Positions 13,946 to 26,400 of a stretch of DNA of 64,000 nt are shown in pieces. The position numbers and the translations under genes are program-made. Under the pieces are notes generated by a model. It had not been told where the DNA came from. It was given only the letters and a program-made list of their open reading frames with translations, and ran no database searches. Numbering within the stretch: the stretch's first letter is position 1; every line of letters begins with the position of its first letter. Source of the stretch: Azadirachta indica (lineage: Eukaryota > Streptophyta > Magnoliopsida > Sapindales > Meliaceae); the NCBI GenBank assembly GCA_022749755.1, contig CM040448.1, forward strand, positions 12,398,481-12,462,480, written 5' to 3'.

Positions 13946-15526
13946 ACCCAACCTTTTATCACATGGTTGCCTTCCCTCGTTGGGGTCCTCCAGTTTCAGA
14001 ATCTTTTAGGACATATTAACGTCATGGTGGTTACATATTCATTTTCTTTGCTGTACAGAAATCAGATTTTACATGCAATGCAAAACAAAACAAATTGTGA
14101 TTATCGTGAAATGATTTTAATTCTCTCTCTCTATCTCTCTCTGGGTTTTTTTTTATTTTAACCTTTAGAAATTTGTTGCCGAATGGAGAATCTTTTCACT
14201 TCCTTTTGTAACAAGGGAACGGGGTGTGAGGGGGAAAATAAGTCGACTTCTCAATCATGAGGACAGGAAGTTTGGGAGAAATTCTTCTTACTAGGCTCAG
14301 TTGTTGGCAGCCAGTTGTTGTCCAAGATGCACCTCACATCACTTGAAAGCCACATAATCATAGCATATATGTCTATGATGATGTTTTGAAATACTAGAGA
14401 TATCTTTGAGTACGTGGAGAACTCGTGTCGAAGCAAATCAATCCAAATACCAAGTTGTTTCTTTATTTATTTCTACGAAAGCTTTGTTTAATGGTGCTTT
14501 TGACACTTATTACCGAAAGGCTTTGAGCAAAGAAAAAAACTGAAGATCAAATCACAGAAATAACTATCTAGCAGTGTCGATTAACAAACAAAGAAGACAA
14601 TTATTAATCCCATGATCCAAAAGGAAAGCGAAAATGAAATTGAAAGCAGCCCAAAGCCAACCCTAATTGTGGTAAAAACCTAGGGTTGGGTTGATTGTAG
14701 GTCAGGTCTAATCAACCAAAGCCGAGCAGGGTCCAGCCTTGCAACCCAAGTTAGTGGGGGAACATACATATTCAAAATTTGATCTTATCGTAATTAAAAT
14801 ATTAATAATTTTGAAGTGTAAGAACCAGAGGATAAACGTCATATTTTAATACAAAGGGTCACATTACAGATCCCCAATAAACCGACCTCGTACTTCAAAC
14901 CTCAGGGGGTGTGTGTGTGTGTGGGGTATCACATTGTAAACTGAGCACAAAAAAGATAAGAAAAAAAAAAAAAAAAAAACAGAAAGATAAAGAGAAATTA
15001 ACATGAGAAGAGAAGAGTAGAGAAGAGAAGAAGGGAAGAGAGGTGCGTGGTCATATCGTCATCCCCTTTCATTTCTTTAATAATTACAATTCCCAATGAG
15101 AGTTGGTTCTTCTGGTCGTTGTCTGGTAAAACTTGGGAAGTGAGGGGAATAGTGTTTAAGTGTAAGACACATATTAAGATAAAAATAAAAATAAAAATAT
15201 ACCATTTTTTACCATACTATGCCATAACCAAACCACTCCTTTTGTGTTGCGTTGTGCTGTGTTGTACTTAAAATTCCTCGAAATCAAATGTGATTCATGG
15301 ATCCGCTTTTCTCGCTTTTTCACCAGCGTCTTATAAGCTTTGCAGCTTTTCTTCTTCCTCAAATTTCACTCTTTTTCTGCTCATCTTCTAACTCCCCTAC
15401 ATAATATTACCAACTGTACTTCTACTTCTTCTGTCATTGTCACTCTCAGTTTTCCCTTTGTTAGAGCAAACCTTTTTCTACACAATCTTTCTTGTTTTTC
15501 TCCAGGGAAAAAGTTTCTCAGAAGAT
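11387..15526. other. Intergenic, 4.1 kb: 3' flank of the coiled-coil gene and TRM promoter
   Basis: No gene is supported. It contains a CA microsatellite (13909-13939), a short GT run (14910-14922), a poly-A tract (14960-14979) and a GA-rich purine tract (14983-15040). Open frames over the CA repeat are low-complexity artefacts. The C/T-rich stretch from about 15290 to 15526 is probably the TRM 5' UTR. Confidence 0.55.
13909..13939. repeat. (CA)n microsatellite
   Basis: An uninterrupted run of alternating C and A of about 30 bp in intergenic DNA. It generates false open frames of HTHT or CVCV on both strands. Confidence 0.95.
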
Positions 15527-18142
15527 ATGGGCAAAGAATGGTATTGGGGTGGTAGCAAATCCTCCCACTCCAAGAGAGGAGGAGGAGCAGAGAAAGATAC
15601 TACTCATAGTAGTGCTAATACTGCTCCTTCTGGTTGCATGAGTGCTGTCTTTCATTTCTTTGATTTTCATCACTTCCAGTTTCCTTTACATCCACATCAG
15701 TCTTCTTTCAAGCCCAGCAGCAGCTCTTTCCTCCCTCAAGACCTTAGTATTCCCAAAGGTTTATCTCTACTTAACACATTTGAAATTTCAACGTAATTTT
15801 TCTTCTTCTTCTGTTTCCTTGATTTTGTTTGACAATCTTTCTGTTGCGTTTACGTGTAATTCAGGAGTTGAAGCACCAAGGAATAGCTTGGAATTTGAGG
15901 AAACCCCATTGTCTTCAACCAGCAGCTTATTAAAAAAAGAAGAAGAAAATTTGAATATCCCAGTAAGTTTAAGTTTATAACATTTAAAAAAAAAAATTAA
16001 TTAATATCTTTTTTGGGTTCCTAGCTAGCTATCTCTTTTTTAAAGCTTTAATATACTAAGATTCTTTATTTTGAAAAGTGAGTAATCATGATTTTGATGA
16101 TAAAACTATGTTCTAATAACTTTAATTTTGAAAATCTAGATGGGTATTCAAATCAAAACAAGAAGTGGAGAGACGAGTTCATTAAAAGTGGGGTCATCAG
16201 CCTCAAACGATTCTTCTTCAGAAATAAGCTCCTCTCCTGGAGGAGCCAAGACTCCGAATTTAGTTGCCAGGCTGATGGGTCTCGATCTTCTTCCTGAAAG
16301 CCACTCACCATCTTCTTCATCGTGTCATGAAACACCAAATCTTGCAGCTAAGTCAAATTTGCATCACCATCTCCGACTCAGGCAATCTCTTCATGGGAAA
16401 CCTGCAGTTGCCCATAGAAACTCTATCGACGTTGATATTGCAGGCACTCGTTCTTTGCCTGAGACGCCTAGAATATCTTCAGCTAGAAGAGCAGACGTTG
16501 ATCACCACCGTCTTTCTCTTCAAATCAACAAAGAGAACGTTGGTGTGGGTGAAGAGCTGGATTTCTCTCGTTTCTCATACTTGAGAAGAAACGAACTGAA
16601 ACAAGAAGATGAGTACAGAAGTCCAAGTCACTACGCCAGGCAAATAGTGAAGCAAGTTAAAGAAAGTGTTAGCAGGAAAGTTGGTCTTGACATAACAAAC
16701 ACTTTAAAAAATAGAGAACAAGTTAGAGACCGAGATGAGTTTGTTAGTCCATTAAAGGCCAAGAAAAGTTCCAGGGTTTTAAGTAAAGTTGTTGATCAGT
16801 CAAGTCCCGGGAAGCACTCAACACCTTCTTGTTCACCAAGACTCAGCAGATTCTTGGAATCCAAACAGAAACCAGTTACAAGTACAACATCCAACACTAC
16901 CCCGATAGCCAAAGACAACATTCCTCATCAGCCTCAAAAATCATCCCCATTATCATCATCACCACATTCGCACTACTTTATTCAGGCACAGCCCATCAAA
17001 GTTTTATCAACAAAATCGAAACAGCAACCGGTGCAAGAGCAAGAACAATACAATCAGAACTATGATCAGCAAAGACCCGCCAAGAAATGCAAAAAAGCGT
17101 CTACCGGCGAAAGGTTCAGTCAGCGACTCAAAAAGCCTCCACAAACAACAGACATTATCAGAAACAAGCAAGAAGAACCATTTGTTCGTCCCTCAACAGC
17201 CAACAGAGCCAATAGTCCTGACAAAAAATGCAAGAAAACTCCGTTGTCGAATAACTTTCTCAATATCACAGTCCCTACCCTTCTTCCAGTCAAGAAAGAC
17301 CCTTCTCCTCCCGCAACCAAATTGCCTCAAAAACAGGTAATTAATTTATTTTACTAAATCTCATACTTGATTAATTTAACGATTCTGATGTAATTGTAAC
17401 GTTTATATGAGTATTATTAATTTATCCTCTTATTTCGTGGACGCGTTACTTACAGGTGTTCGATTCTCAAAACTCGAAACGTAGCTCACAGTTGTCTAGT
17501 AATTCGAGCCAGACGTACAAACAAGAAGCGACGCAGACGCTCGTAGCCCGAGACAACATCGACGACAGACCTAACGGTGTCACCACCACCACCGAAGGAG
17601 GAGCAGAATATGAGTACGTTACTAGAATACTAAGACGTACAGGCATAGACAAAGATACCCCAGTGTCCTTCACCAAATGGTTCTCTCCTGCTCATCCTTT
17701 AGACCCATCTATTTTTCAGTACCTCGAAAACATGAACGCCATCATCTCTTCCGGTCAATTGACTCATCATTGCAATCGAAAGTTACTGTTTGAATTAGTG
17801 GATGAAATTTTGGTCGACATTTTGAAGCCTTACATTATAATGAAGCCGTGGGTTATTAGCTGGAAGAATATTTTCGGACGTGATTACGGCTACGTGTTAC
17901 AAGGTTCTGATTTAATCGACACGTTGTGTAAGCAAATTAAAAGCTTTCCTTGTGCTGATTGTCGCGTTCTGGAAGACATTGACGCATTAATAGACAAGGA
18001 TTTGCCGCAGCAAATGAAAGTGCAGAGGGAAATGGCATTTGAAGAAGAAGGAGAAGGTGTGGTGATGGAGATAGAGAAGGACATATTGGACACGTTGATA
18101 CAAGAAACCGCAGTGGAATTTGGTACGGGGAAATGGAGGTGA
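15527..18142 (+). CDS. TRM-family protein (TON1-recruiting motif, DUF4378), TRM24/25-like
   Basis: TRM proteins bring TON1 and associated factors to cortical microtubules and help set division-plane orientation and cell shape. Four exons: 15527-15758, 15865-15962, 16140-17336, 17456-18142; total 2214 nt, 737 aa. The start MGKEWYWGG follows an untranslated C/T-rich leader. An LVARLMGLDLLPES motif lies at residues 151-164; this is the conserved LRM-type motif of LONGIFOLIA/TRM proteins. The middle is long, Ser/Pro/Lys-rich and probably disordered. The C-terminal 180 residues form DUF4378: YVTRILRRTGI, then RKLLFELVDEILVDIL, then a final acidic helix ending DILDTLIQETAVEF, the position of the TON1-binding motif in this family. 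The neighbouring AGL42/71/72-type MADS gene fits the Arabidopsis pairs TRM24-AGL72 and TRM25-AGL42 as I recall them. Family call is strong; the exact TRM number is inferred. Confidence 0.9.
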
Positions 18143-18532
18143 ACTGAAAACGGTGCGTTTTTCGGGTGTGCGTGAGAGAGAGAAGAAGCGGAGACAGGAA
18201 GCATAGGGGTCACATGGGTGATTCACGTGATGAGATGCTACTCGTCGGGGGTTAAAGATGGGGCCAGCTGATTGGGACTTGTAAAAACTGGGTCGTCTAT
18301 TTGTGCTTCCGCTAAGGTTTTCCTTTTTTCTATATTCTATATTATATTTATATATAATATGTATAAATAATACTTGAAAAAAAGAAAACCAAATGCGGGT
18401 GAGGAAGATAGAAAACGACTGTTGGCCCGACAACACTCGCTTTCTGATTGGTTATTAAAAGACAAAATTTGCCAGAGGAATCCATTCCCTCCCCGCGATC
18501 TCTCCTTTCTTCTACATGTACGTGGAGTAGTA

Positions 18533-18563
<31 letters not shown>

Positions 18564-19914
18564 GAAAATTAAAAAAGGAACTCTGAAAAAGTTGCTGGGT
18601 TTCTTTAGTAATTTGGTACGTGTAATTACAGTTGCATGTAATTTCTATTGTACTTAAGATTCCCATGTAGCGTAATATCTCTACAACACAATGAAACTTG
18701 CTTTATTATTAATAATATTAATTTGATCAATCGATGTTTCTTTCTATATACGGTTCTTTTATTTGAATGAGGAGCGAGGTTGTTTTTCCATGCATGGGGA
18801 TGATAATTAATTAATTGGGAAACTTAAAAAAAAAATTAAAGGAGAATTATTTCAGCTTAATTTGTATATATTGCATAATTAATTAGTTATGAAATAAATA
18901 TAGTGAATAATACAGGAGGTAAATGGGGGATGGGAGGGCATGCAGGAGAATCCTATCAGGCTATCACTACAGATTAGATTCTGTGTTCCGTTGGTGCGTG
19001 GTAGTTAGAGCTTTAAAAGTAGTAAAAAGACAATACTTAAAAGATGGGTTTGCATGGAACGCAGACAAATAATTTTTACGTGCATTTTAAAGCTAAACTA
19101 AAGTTTCAATTAATTACACATCGATTCTACGTCATTAGCTAATGCTAACAATATACACCATGTCAAAAATCAGCGCACATTTTGGCAGAAAAAGAAGGAA
19201 ACTTTACATCTTTTTACTTGTCTGCTGTCGTCTAATATAACACATACCATCAAATAACAAAAGATATATGCGACTGACTTCTAAAGAAATTTTAAATTCG
19301 CATGTAACTGTAGATTCCACGAATTGGTACTTTGTGCATGAAACGTTTCATATTCTTTCATTTTCTTATTATTTTAACAATTATTTCGTCACTTTAACGT
19401 ACATTGATTAAAATATTATAGTTTAATAAGAAAGTTTAAAATTCGAATTGGTTCATGTCAAAATTAAGAATGAAAATTATTTACCATGATGGTTTAAAAA
19501 AAAGATAGAAACATATAACATTAAAGAGTCCACTAAAAAGGGGCCGGGGAAATTAAACTTTCTGGGTTGGGCCACTTTCGAAATGGAATTGCTTGATTAC
19601 CATAATTTTATACTGCCATTTATGATAACAACATTTCCGCGCGCTGGTCGGCATGCGCTCCCGTTTTAAATTAATAATTAAAAGGAATTAAATAACATGG
19701 GCATAATAGATAGGACGAAACAAATAAAAGTATATATGCCCACAAGTAAGGTCGCAAAAGCAATGCAATGTACTATGCTTCCTTTAAATTTCGAAACCTA
19801 GTGAATTATTGTATCACAGGCCCCTATCGATATAGTTGTCAGTGTAGAAACAGCAGAAGAAGAAGAAGAAGCAGCAGCAGCAGCAGAAGCGGAAGAGAAA
19901 GGAATAAATTCAAT

Positions 19915-19916
<2 letters not shown>

Positions 19917-19957
<41 letters not shown>
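19917..19957. repeat. (GA)n microsatellite
   Basis: About 40 bp of alternating G and A, preceded by a GCA/GAA triplet-rich stretch (19850-19900). It produces artefactual open frames of RERE on the + strand and SLSL on the - strand. Confidence 0.95.
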
Positions 19958-19960
<3 letters not shown>

Positions 19961-20982
19961 ATACGATCGATATGAATAATTGTAAGAAAGATAGGTGGGG
20001 TTTGTTTTATCATCATGAGTTTCTCTATTCATTGTTGACTGTCCAACCCATTCTTTAACTCTATTAATTGATTCTTGCATGACGAAGAATATCAAATTTG
20101 TTTCACAAAAACAAGATGCGTTTGAATTTCAAATAAGTATTGTTCCAAGTGCTGAAAATGTTTTAGATATATAATAAGGAGTGAATCTTTGTCTACTTTG
20201 TATTGAATAATTAAAATAAATAACAGCTAGCTTTTGGCAATTAAAATGATTTCAAAATCACTTAAAATTATTATGTGATTAATGTACACTAAATACCCTC
20301 AGTAGTACTGAGCACTCCAAACAATTAATGTAACATTACTGTTATGAAATCTGTCTGCTCTTTGCCTATAACCTAAATTAGAACTCACAAATCAGACATT
20401 CAGTTGATAGTTTGTTCAACCCAAAATCAGATTGTAATCCTTACCATTTATCTCATTAAATATATATATATATATATAATTTTATTTTCTGAATTTATAG
20501 AGCGGCCATTTGAGTTGAGATAGAGGTCATGTCTCTGCCTCTGCTCACAATTATTAATTTTTATTTATAATCTAATACATTTGTATAAGTATCCTCACTT
20601 ACCACTCTGACCATGATTCATTATTTTCATTTAATATGCCAACAATTTATTACATTTGTCTCGTTCGTAGCTGTAGTCGTATTACATATATTATACCTTT
20701 TTTTTAATTATAAACTATATATTTTTCTTCGTGAATATAGAATTCAAGAATTAATAAAATGTCTTTTATGCTCTTATTTATTTGAAGGTTATTTTTCTGA
20801 CTTATCATGTAAACTATCTGTTGAAAAAAGAAAGTTTGAATGATGACATTTACAAATTATTTAACTTTAAATGACTAAAACATTATGAGAAGTGGGGGAT
20901 GTAAACATATGACTTCTCATTTTTCTTTCAGTATGATTACAATCCTGTATATATTTAGGGTATGGTATTGTAGTGATCTATT

Positions 20983-21006
20983 GATTGATTGATTGATTGA
21001 TTGATT
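20983..21006. repeat. Tetranucleotide (TTGA)n repeat
   Basis: About six perfect copies of a TTGA/GATT unit in intergenic DNA. Confidence 0.9.
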
Positions 21007-22531
21007 GTTTTGTGTATGTTCAAATTAATAAGAAAAGAATATGAAGGGAGCGGGAAATTCGAAATGAAAATTGATCCAGGATTGAAACCAAGCTGGGACT
21101 AGGAGTAGGACTAGCACATGTGATTCCAAATGGGCAATTATGGCTGTTAATTAATTATTATGTAGAAATGGAAGATCTGAAAGAGTGCATATAGTTGGTT
21201 GACTCAGTCTATTAAATGTTGTTGCAGCTATTTACAGTAACTATTTTTCCCTTTTTTGTGCATATAGATCTCATCTGGCTTCTTTTTCTATGCATGCATC
21301 ATCTCATCAATTAATTTTGCTAGATTTTCTGTGGAATGTGATCTAAGTTTGTGAAATTTTGTACCATTTTTTTTTTTCACTCTTTTTTATGAGTTTCTAT
21401 TTTTATTGCTTAATTTAATTCGTTTTGGGATATTGATATTAGTAACAAAAGGGCATTTAATTCGGTAATTAGATCTCAGAAATTAATGTTAAAGACCGCA
21501 ATAAATGACACTGACTATATTTAATTATGTGATTAAAATTTAAATTTAAAAGAGTATAACTTTCATAAACCATTAATTTGTCCATTTTAAATTTCTCCCA
21601 TATATATGGGCAGCGCATGGAGATGGGGATCATATTCATATATACAAAAATCATTCATGGATTAATTTAAACAAAAAGGTTTCATTCATCTCAGGGAACA
21701 AAACAGGGATAAATTTATAATAAAACAATATTAATTAATTAATTAATTTTATTTATATATTGAGATATGATCTAAGTATTTGCGAAAAACTTTGCAGATT
21801 CCCCCTACACAATATATTCCTGACGACTAACACAAACTCTTGATATGTATATATAATTATAACTCTCAGTTCTAAATTGAATCTCTCTGCACCAATTCAG
21901 AAAACGGCTACTATTTTGAAATTCAAAGTGGTCCTGTGTCCTCTCCACTTCCATCGTGGGGACCTCTTCTTCTTTCTGCTTCTTCCTCTTATTAATTATT
22001 ATTGTTATTCACACACACACACATACATATCAATATGAAGCATGATATATAGTGGGTAGCAAATGATATAAATAAAATATAAATAAATAAATAATAGATA
22101 TAAATATTATATATATAAATGGGACAAACATCAAAAGATCATATATATGATGTACTATGTACACATACATATATCAATTACATTAACTAATTCTAAGTAA
22201 TGGTTGCTATCGCTTTATATCTCTTTCATCTGTTTTTTGGTTTTTATTACACGAAAATGTGACTAATTGTGAGAAAAAGATAGAAGCGGTGGAGCGTCTG
22301 TTTCTGCTAGACTATATATACTATTAGCTTCTTCCTTCGAGCAGACCAAAATAGTCCTTTAACATTTATATGTTTTTAGGAAGCTGTCATTCAAATGGTG
22401 AAACGAAAGGTCAAAATCTGCTATTTAGTGTTTTGATAGTACATGTGCAACCACCATTTTAAATAAATTTACTGTTTTAAATTTGATCATTTCTGTATAA
22501 TATACTATCTAATAATTAATAATGTATAAGG

Positions 22532-22563
<32 letters not shown>

Positions 22564-23407
22564 TTAAAACTACAGATTTTATGGGTGATTTAACTAAATA
22601 ACTATACTCTTCAAAAGTTATGGGGCTTAAATGCTTCTTCATCGTTTTGGAATGATTCGGTGACAACGTTTTATTCACAAAATCATTCAGCCCCGCCCTT
22701 TTAGGTCGTTAAATTGCAGCAGAGCTCGAAAGTAAGGCAAGATTTTTAATATTAGGAACAAACAAAACGATAGCCAATTGGAGGCCTGTCTTCAAATGAG
22801 AGCCCAGCCCAATCATATCTTCGAAGCCCAAGTGCTTAGTAAGTTGCTCAAAAGGAATGCAGAAATCAAATGATTTTGAAATCGGGTAATAGCGTCCGAG
22901 TCCCTTTTGTTTTAATAATTTTTCAAGTCACGGTTAATTTGTTTACTTGTATCAAATAAAACCGTAGTCCCCACTCAAATGACGAACATACCCTCATAAT
23001 GTCATTGTTAAGATTAAGATTCAACATTAGAAAAATCATATAATAAAATTTAAAACAAGTAAAAGAATCTAAATACATTAATTGGAAATATAGAATTCTA
23101 CTTTAATAAAAGATTTTCAACAGCAAAAACCAAGATTTTTATAAAACATTTTAAACACTAAAATCATACATACACCTATCTAACCGACCAATAATGCTGT
23201 TCGTGCATAATTTTCTTGCTTATTAGGTGACATTGACAACAACAACAACAATAATAATAATTCAGAGGGGCATGCAATTATTTTTTGTTGGAATCTATTA
23301 ACCGATGTGTTAAGTGTTATAATATTACAATATTACTATATAATAACGTATATGTGCACGTACATAAGCTGAAAGGATTATTGCAGAGAGACAGGCAATG
23401 GTGTTGG

Positions 23408-26400
23408 CTATGAGCACCGCCTTTCTGGCAGTCCGATGAACAATTCAGTCTCTATTTCTGAACTCTGGTTACTTAATTGGCCGCAATTGGTTACCGCTTC
23501 TTTCCGTTGAGTTGATTGCTGCAACGGCTTTCCACCGCACTAATTAATATCAATCGAAATTGCGATTTATTCAATATACATTTACAAGCCACAGAGTTGA
23601 TAAGAATCTATGAAAATTTAAAGGGATGAAAAAGTTTACCGTTTTAAATAACCTGGCATTCTCTTCCAGCAAAAGCCTTTCCTGAATTATACATACGAGA
23701 TGGCACAAAATGTATGTATTAAATCACACTGAAAATCCTTCTCTACCTACTGCACATTCGCAAAAACCTGAGAATATTTTCGTCTTACCTTTTCTTTTAG
23801 CTGATCTACTTGCTCCTTGAATAGCTGAGCCTGTAAAAAGTTGTTCAATCACCTTCTTTTCTTATTATTTTGGACGTTGTGAAGTGCCAAAAATACAATT
23901 GAGGATGACAGCGAAACTACTTAACACTACTGGATTCCATGGAGATTTGGTCTCCTCCGGTGAACATTTGATGAGATTAAGAAATATTTGAATTATTGGA
24001 ATTAATTTAAGATAAAATGAACATGGTCTTCAATGATTGAATAAAGACTCAAATGCATACAAGATGACAAAGGAATAGATGTTGATCATAAGAAACTCAG
24101 ACTACGAACTAGAAGATCGAAATTTATTGAGACCAAGTAAACTCTCGGAGACCAAAATTTAAGATATAATCATTGAATTTAATTGAGACAAAGAGATCGA
24201 GTATTTAAGAGTTAAAAGCAAGACCTTAGTTATGATATAATGTTAGTCAATTCACTTAATCTAAAAGCTTAAACTTTAAGGGAAGGTTAAAATATTAGCA
24301 TGATTAAGTCTTAACAGAAGAATAAACTAATAACTAGGAAGTTGAGATTGTTACATGCCTTTCTAGCTCGGATGCTGCGCAAGCTTTGGTCTATCTGGGT
24401 GTCAATTTGTTGGAGTTCCTCAACGGTACACGAACCCAAGTCCTGGCCTAAAAGTTTCCTGTGGAACAAAAATAAGAACTTCAGAAATAGTTATATAGAT
24501 ATGTTACATGTACAATTTATGTATATGGAAGGAGAAAATATGAGTTTAGCCATGAACCGTTGAGAAACTTCGATATGCTCAATCTTCTTGACCATATTTG
24601 CCATTTCGTGCTTCAATTGCTGCATGTGGAATTAAGTGTTGCAAGAAAATCATTAAAATTGATGTGTTTCGTTCAAAAGCATATTATCTTTACATCACTG
24701 AATGAATGGAGGAATCAAACAAATTGTCCCTGAGCTGAGAGATGAAAATAACGTAGTAATTTTCTATTTTCTTGTCTAAAACTCCAGTATGTTCAAGCAT
24801 GACCAAGTGGAAAAGATATATTTTGATATTTTTTATTAATTAAATTATTGAGGCTTTGATGTATTTTGCTGTAACTCAACAATTATGGTGTCCCTACTAA
24901 CAATTAACAAAAGGGCTGCAGTAATCTTCTACGTGTAACTATATAAGCGGAGTTTACGATTCTAAATGTATATATATGAGCAGAGTTTATAATTGACTTG
25001 GTTGGTTAGAAATAGTAACAAGTAATAAGACGTCCAAATATTTTATGGCCTAGTTATCTATTCAATACAGTAGTAGCAAAAGTTATCTTCTATTTAATAT
25101 CACAAGATCTGCGGATATAGCCAATTCTATTAACTGATGACTTGGGGAAAAAAGTTTAAATGATCCTTTCTATAAAAACACATCGATCGAGCAGCAAAAA
25201 TAAGCAATGAAAAATCTATAAACTCAAATTGGGAAGCCTTTGGAGATCTAATATAAGCCTGACATATATTCACCCTTCTGTTTCCAACAATAAATTCTGA
25301 AAACAATTGAAAGCCGAAAAAGAACCGTAGCGATGCACACTATTTTCATTAGTAAAAAATTGATTTCAATGAGCATGTGATAATGCAAGGATTTTAACCA
25401 AATAAAGGTAATCATCTTCAGCATCCTAGATGTAGAACAGCTAATATTGATATATATATATATATAAGAACAGGATCAGCAGTCTCTTTATTTTATACAA
25501 AATCTTATATCAATTATATACTGTTGGATATACGTACATTCAACGGTTGAGGTAATTAATGTATAATTAATGTATATGTCAGATGCAATCTCAACCGTTG
25601 AATGTGCCGATATCCAATGGTTTACAATTGATGTAAGATTTTGTATAAAATAAAAGAGTTGCTGATCTTGCCCCATATATATATATATATATATATATAT
25701 GCATGCCACACCTATGACTAATGTTTTTGTTATGCCATAACAAGGTAAAAGATTGTGGTAGTGGTGACTCTACGGAAAGCATTTTTCATATGGAGTGATT
25801 TTCCGAACCTTTCTGTTTTCCTTTTTCAGGAAAGAGAGTGGGGTTGGGGTTTGAAGGTGTTTCTCTTGCTAAATTGTATATAAAACCGTGAGCATTTGTT
25901 TATTACAATTATTTAAGTTTAGTCAATTTCAAATTAAATGTTTACGTGACATAAGTTTACTAGATGGGTACATGAGTGATGCTAACTAAGACTAAAACTT
26001 TCTTTTTGTTATATCTGAGAAATAGCATCAATTTTGGACAAACATGAAGTTGACTACTACAGTTGCATGAATTTATGGGCAATCACAGGCCTCCTTTTTC
26101 TTAGCGTTGGTTTCATTAAGGATTATTTTTCCCGGCCTTTTGTCTAAGGGAACAAAACTTTTTTCATGATATTAGACCAACACTGGAGTGTGTGAAGCTA
26201 TATTGTTGATAAATAAATTGTCTTCCTTTCTAATAGAATAAATTCTTGTTCGATTTGACTTTTTCATTTGTCAAAAAAACTTTTTTAATGGGAAGAATCT
26301 TTTTTAAGTTTTTAGATGTCATTTGCTTAGTATTGCAGAAAGATTTTTGAAAACTAATTGAATAAAGTAATTTTCTTTCTATTAGAAAAAATTTAAAATT

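Larger units (their letters stand above)
18143..23407. other. Intergenic, 5.3 kb, between convergent TRM and MADS genes
   Basis: No coding gene, tRNA or known microRNA precursor was recognised. The stretch is A+T-rich and carries simple repeats: poly-T 18535-18563, GCA/GAA triplets followed by (GA)n 19917-19957, (TA)n 20460-20478, a TTGA tetranucleotide run 20983-21006, and short CA runs near 22008-22022 and 22541-22562. Being downstream of both flanking genes it should contain their terminators rather than promoters. Confidence 0.55.

Noticed and set aside
13571..13951. Open frame of 126 codons on the - strand with a VCVCV stretch
   Set aside because: It runs over a CA microsatellite; the remainder has no family resemblance and no start context or splice support.
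14960..15045. Poly-A and purine-rich tract, considered as the tail of a retroposed gene
   Set aside because: No coding remnant lies upstream of the tract and no target-site duplication was seen; a simple repeat is sufficient.
17987..18666. Long - strand frames at the end of the TRM gene
   Set aside because: Shadows of the DUF4378 exon and of the poly-T tract downstream.
19768..20095. Overlapping open frames on both strands with RERE or SLSL runs
   Set aside because: Artefacts of the (GA)n and GCA/GAA simple repeats.
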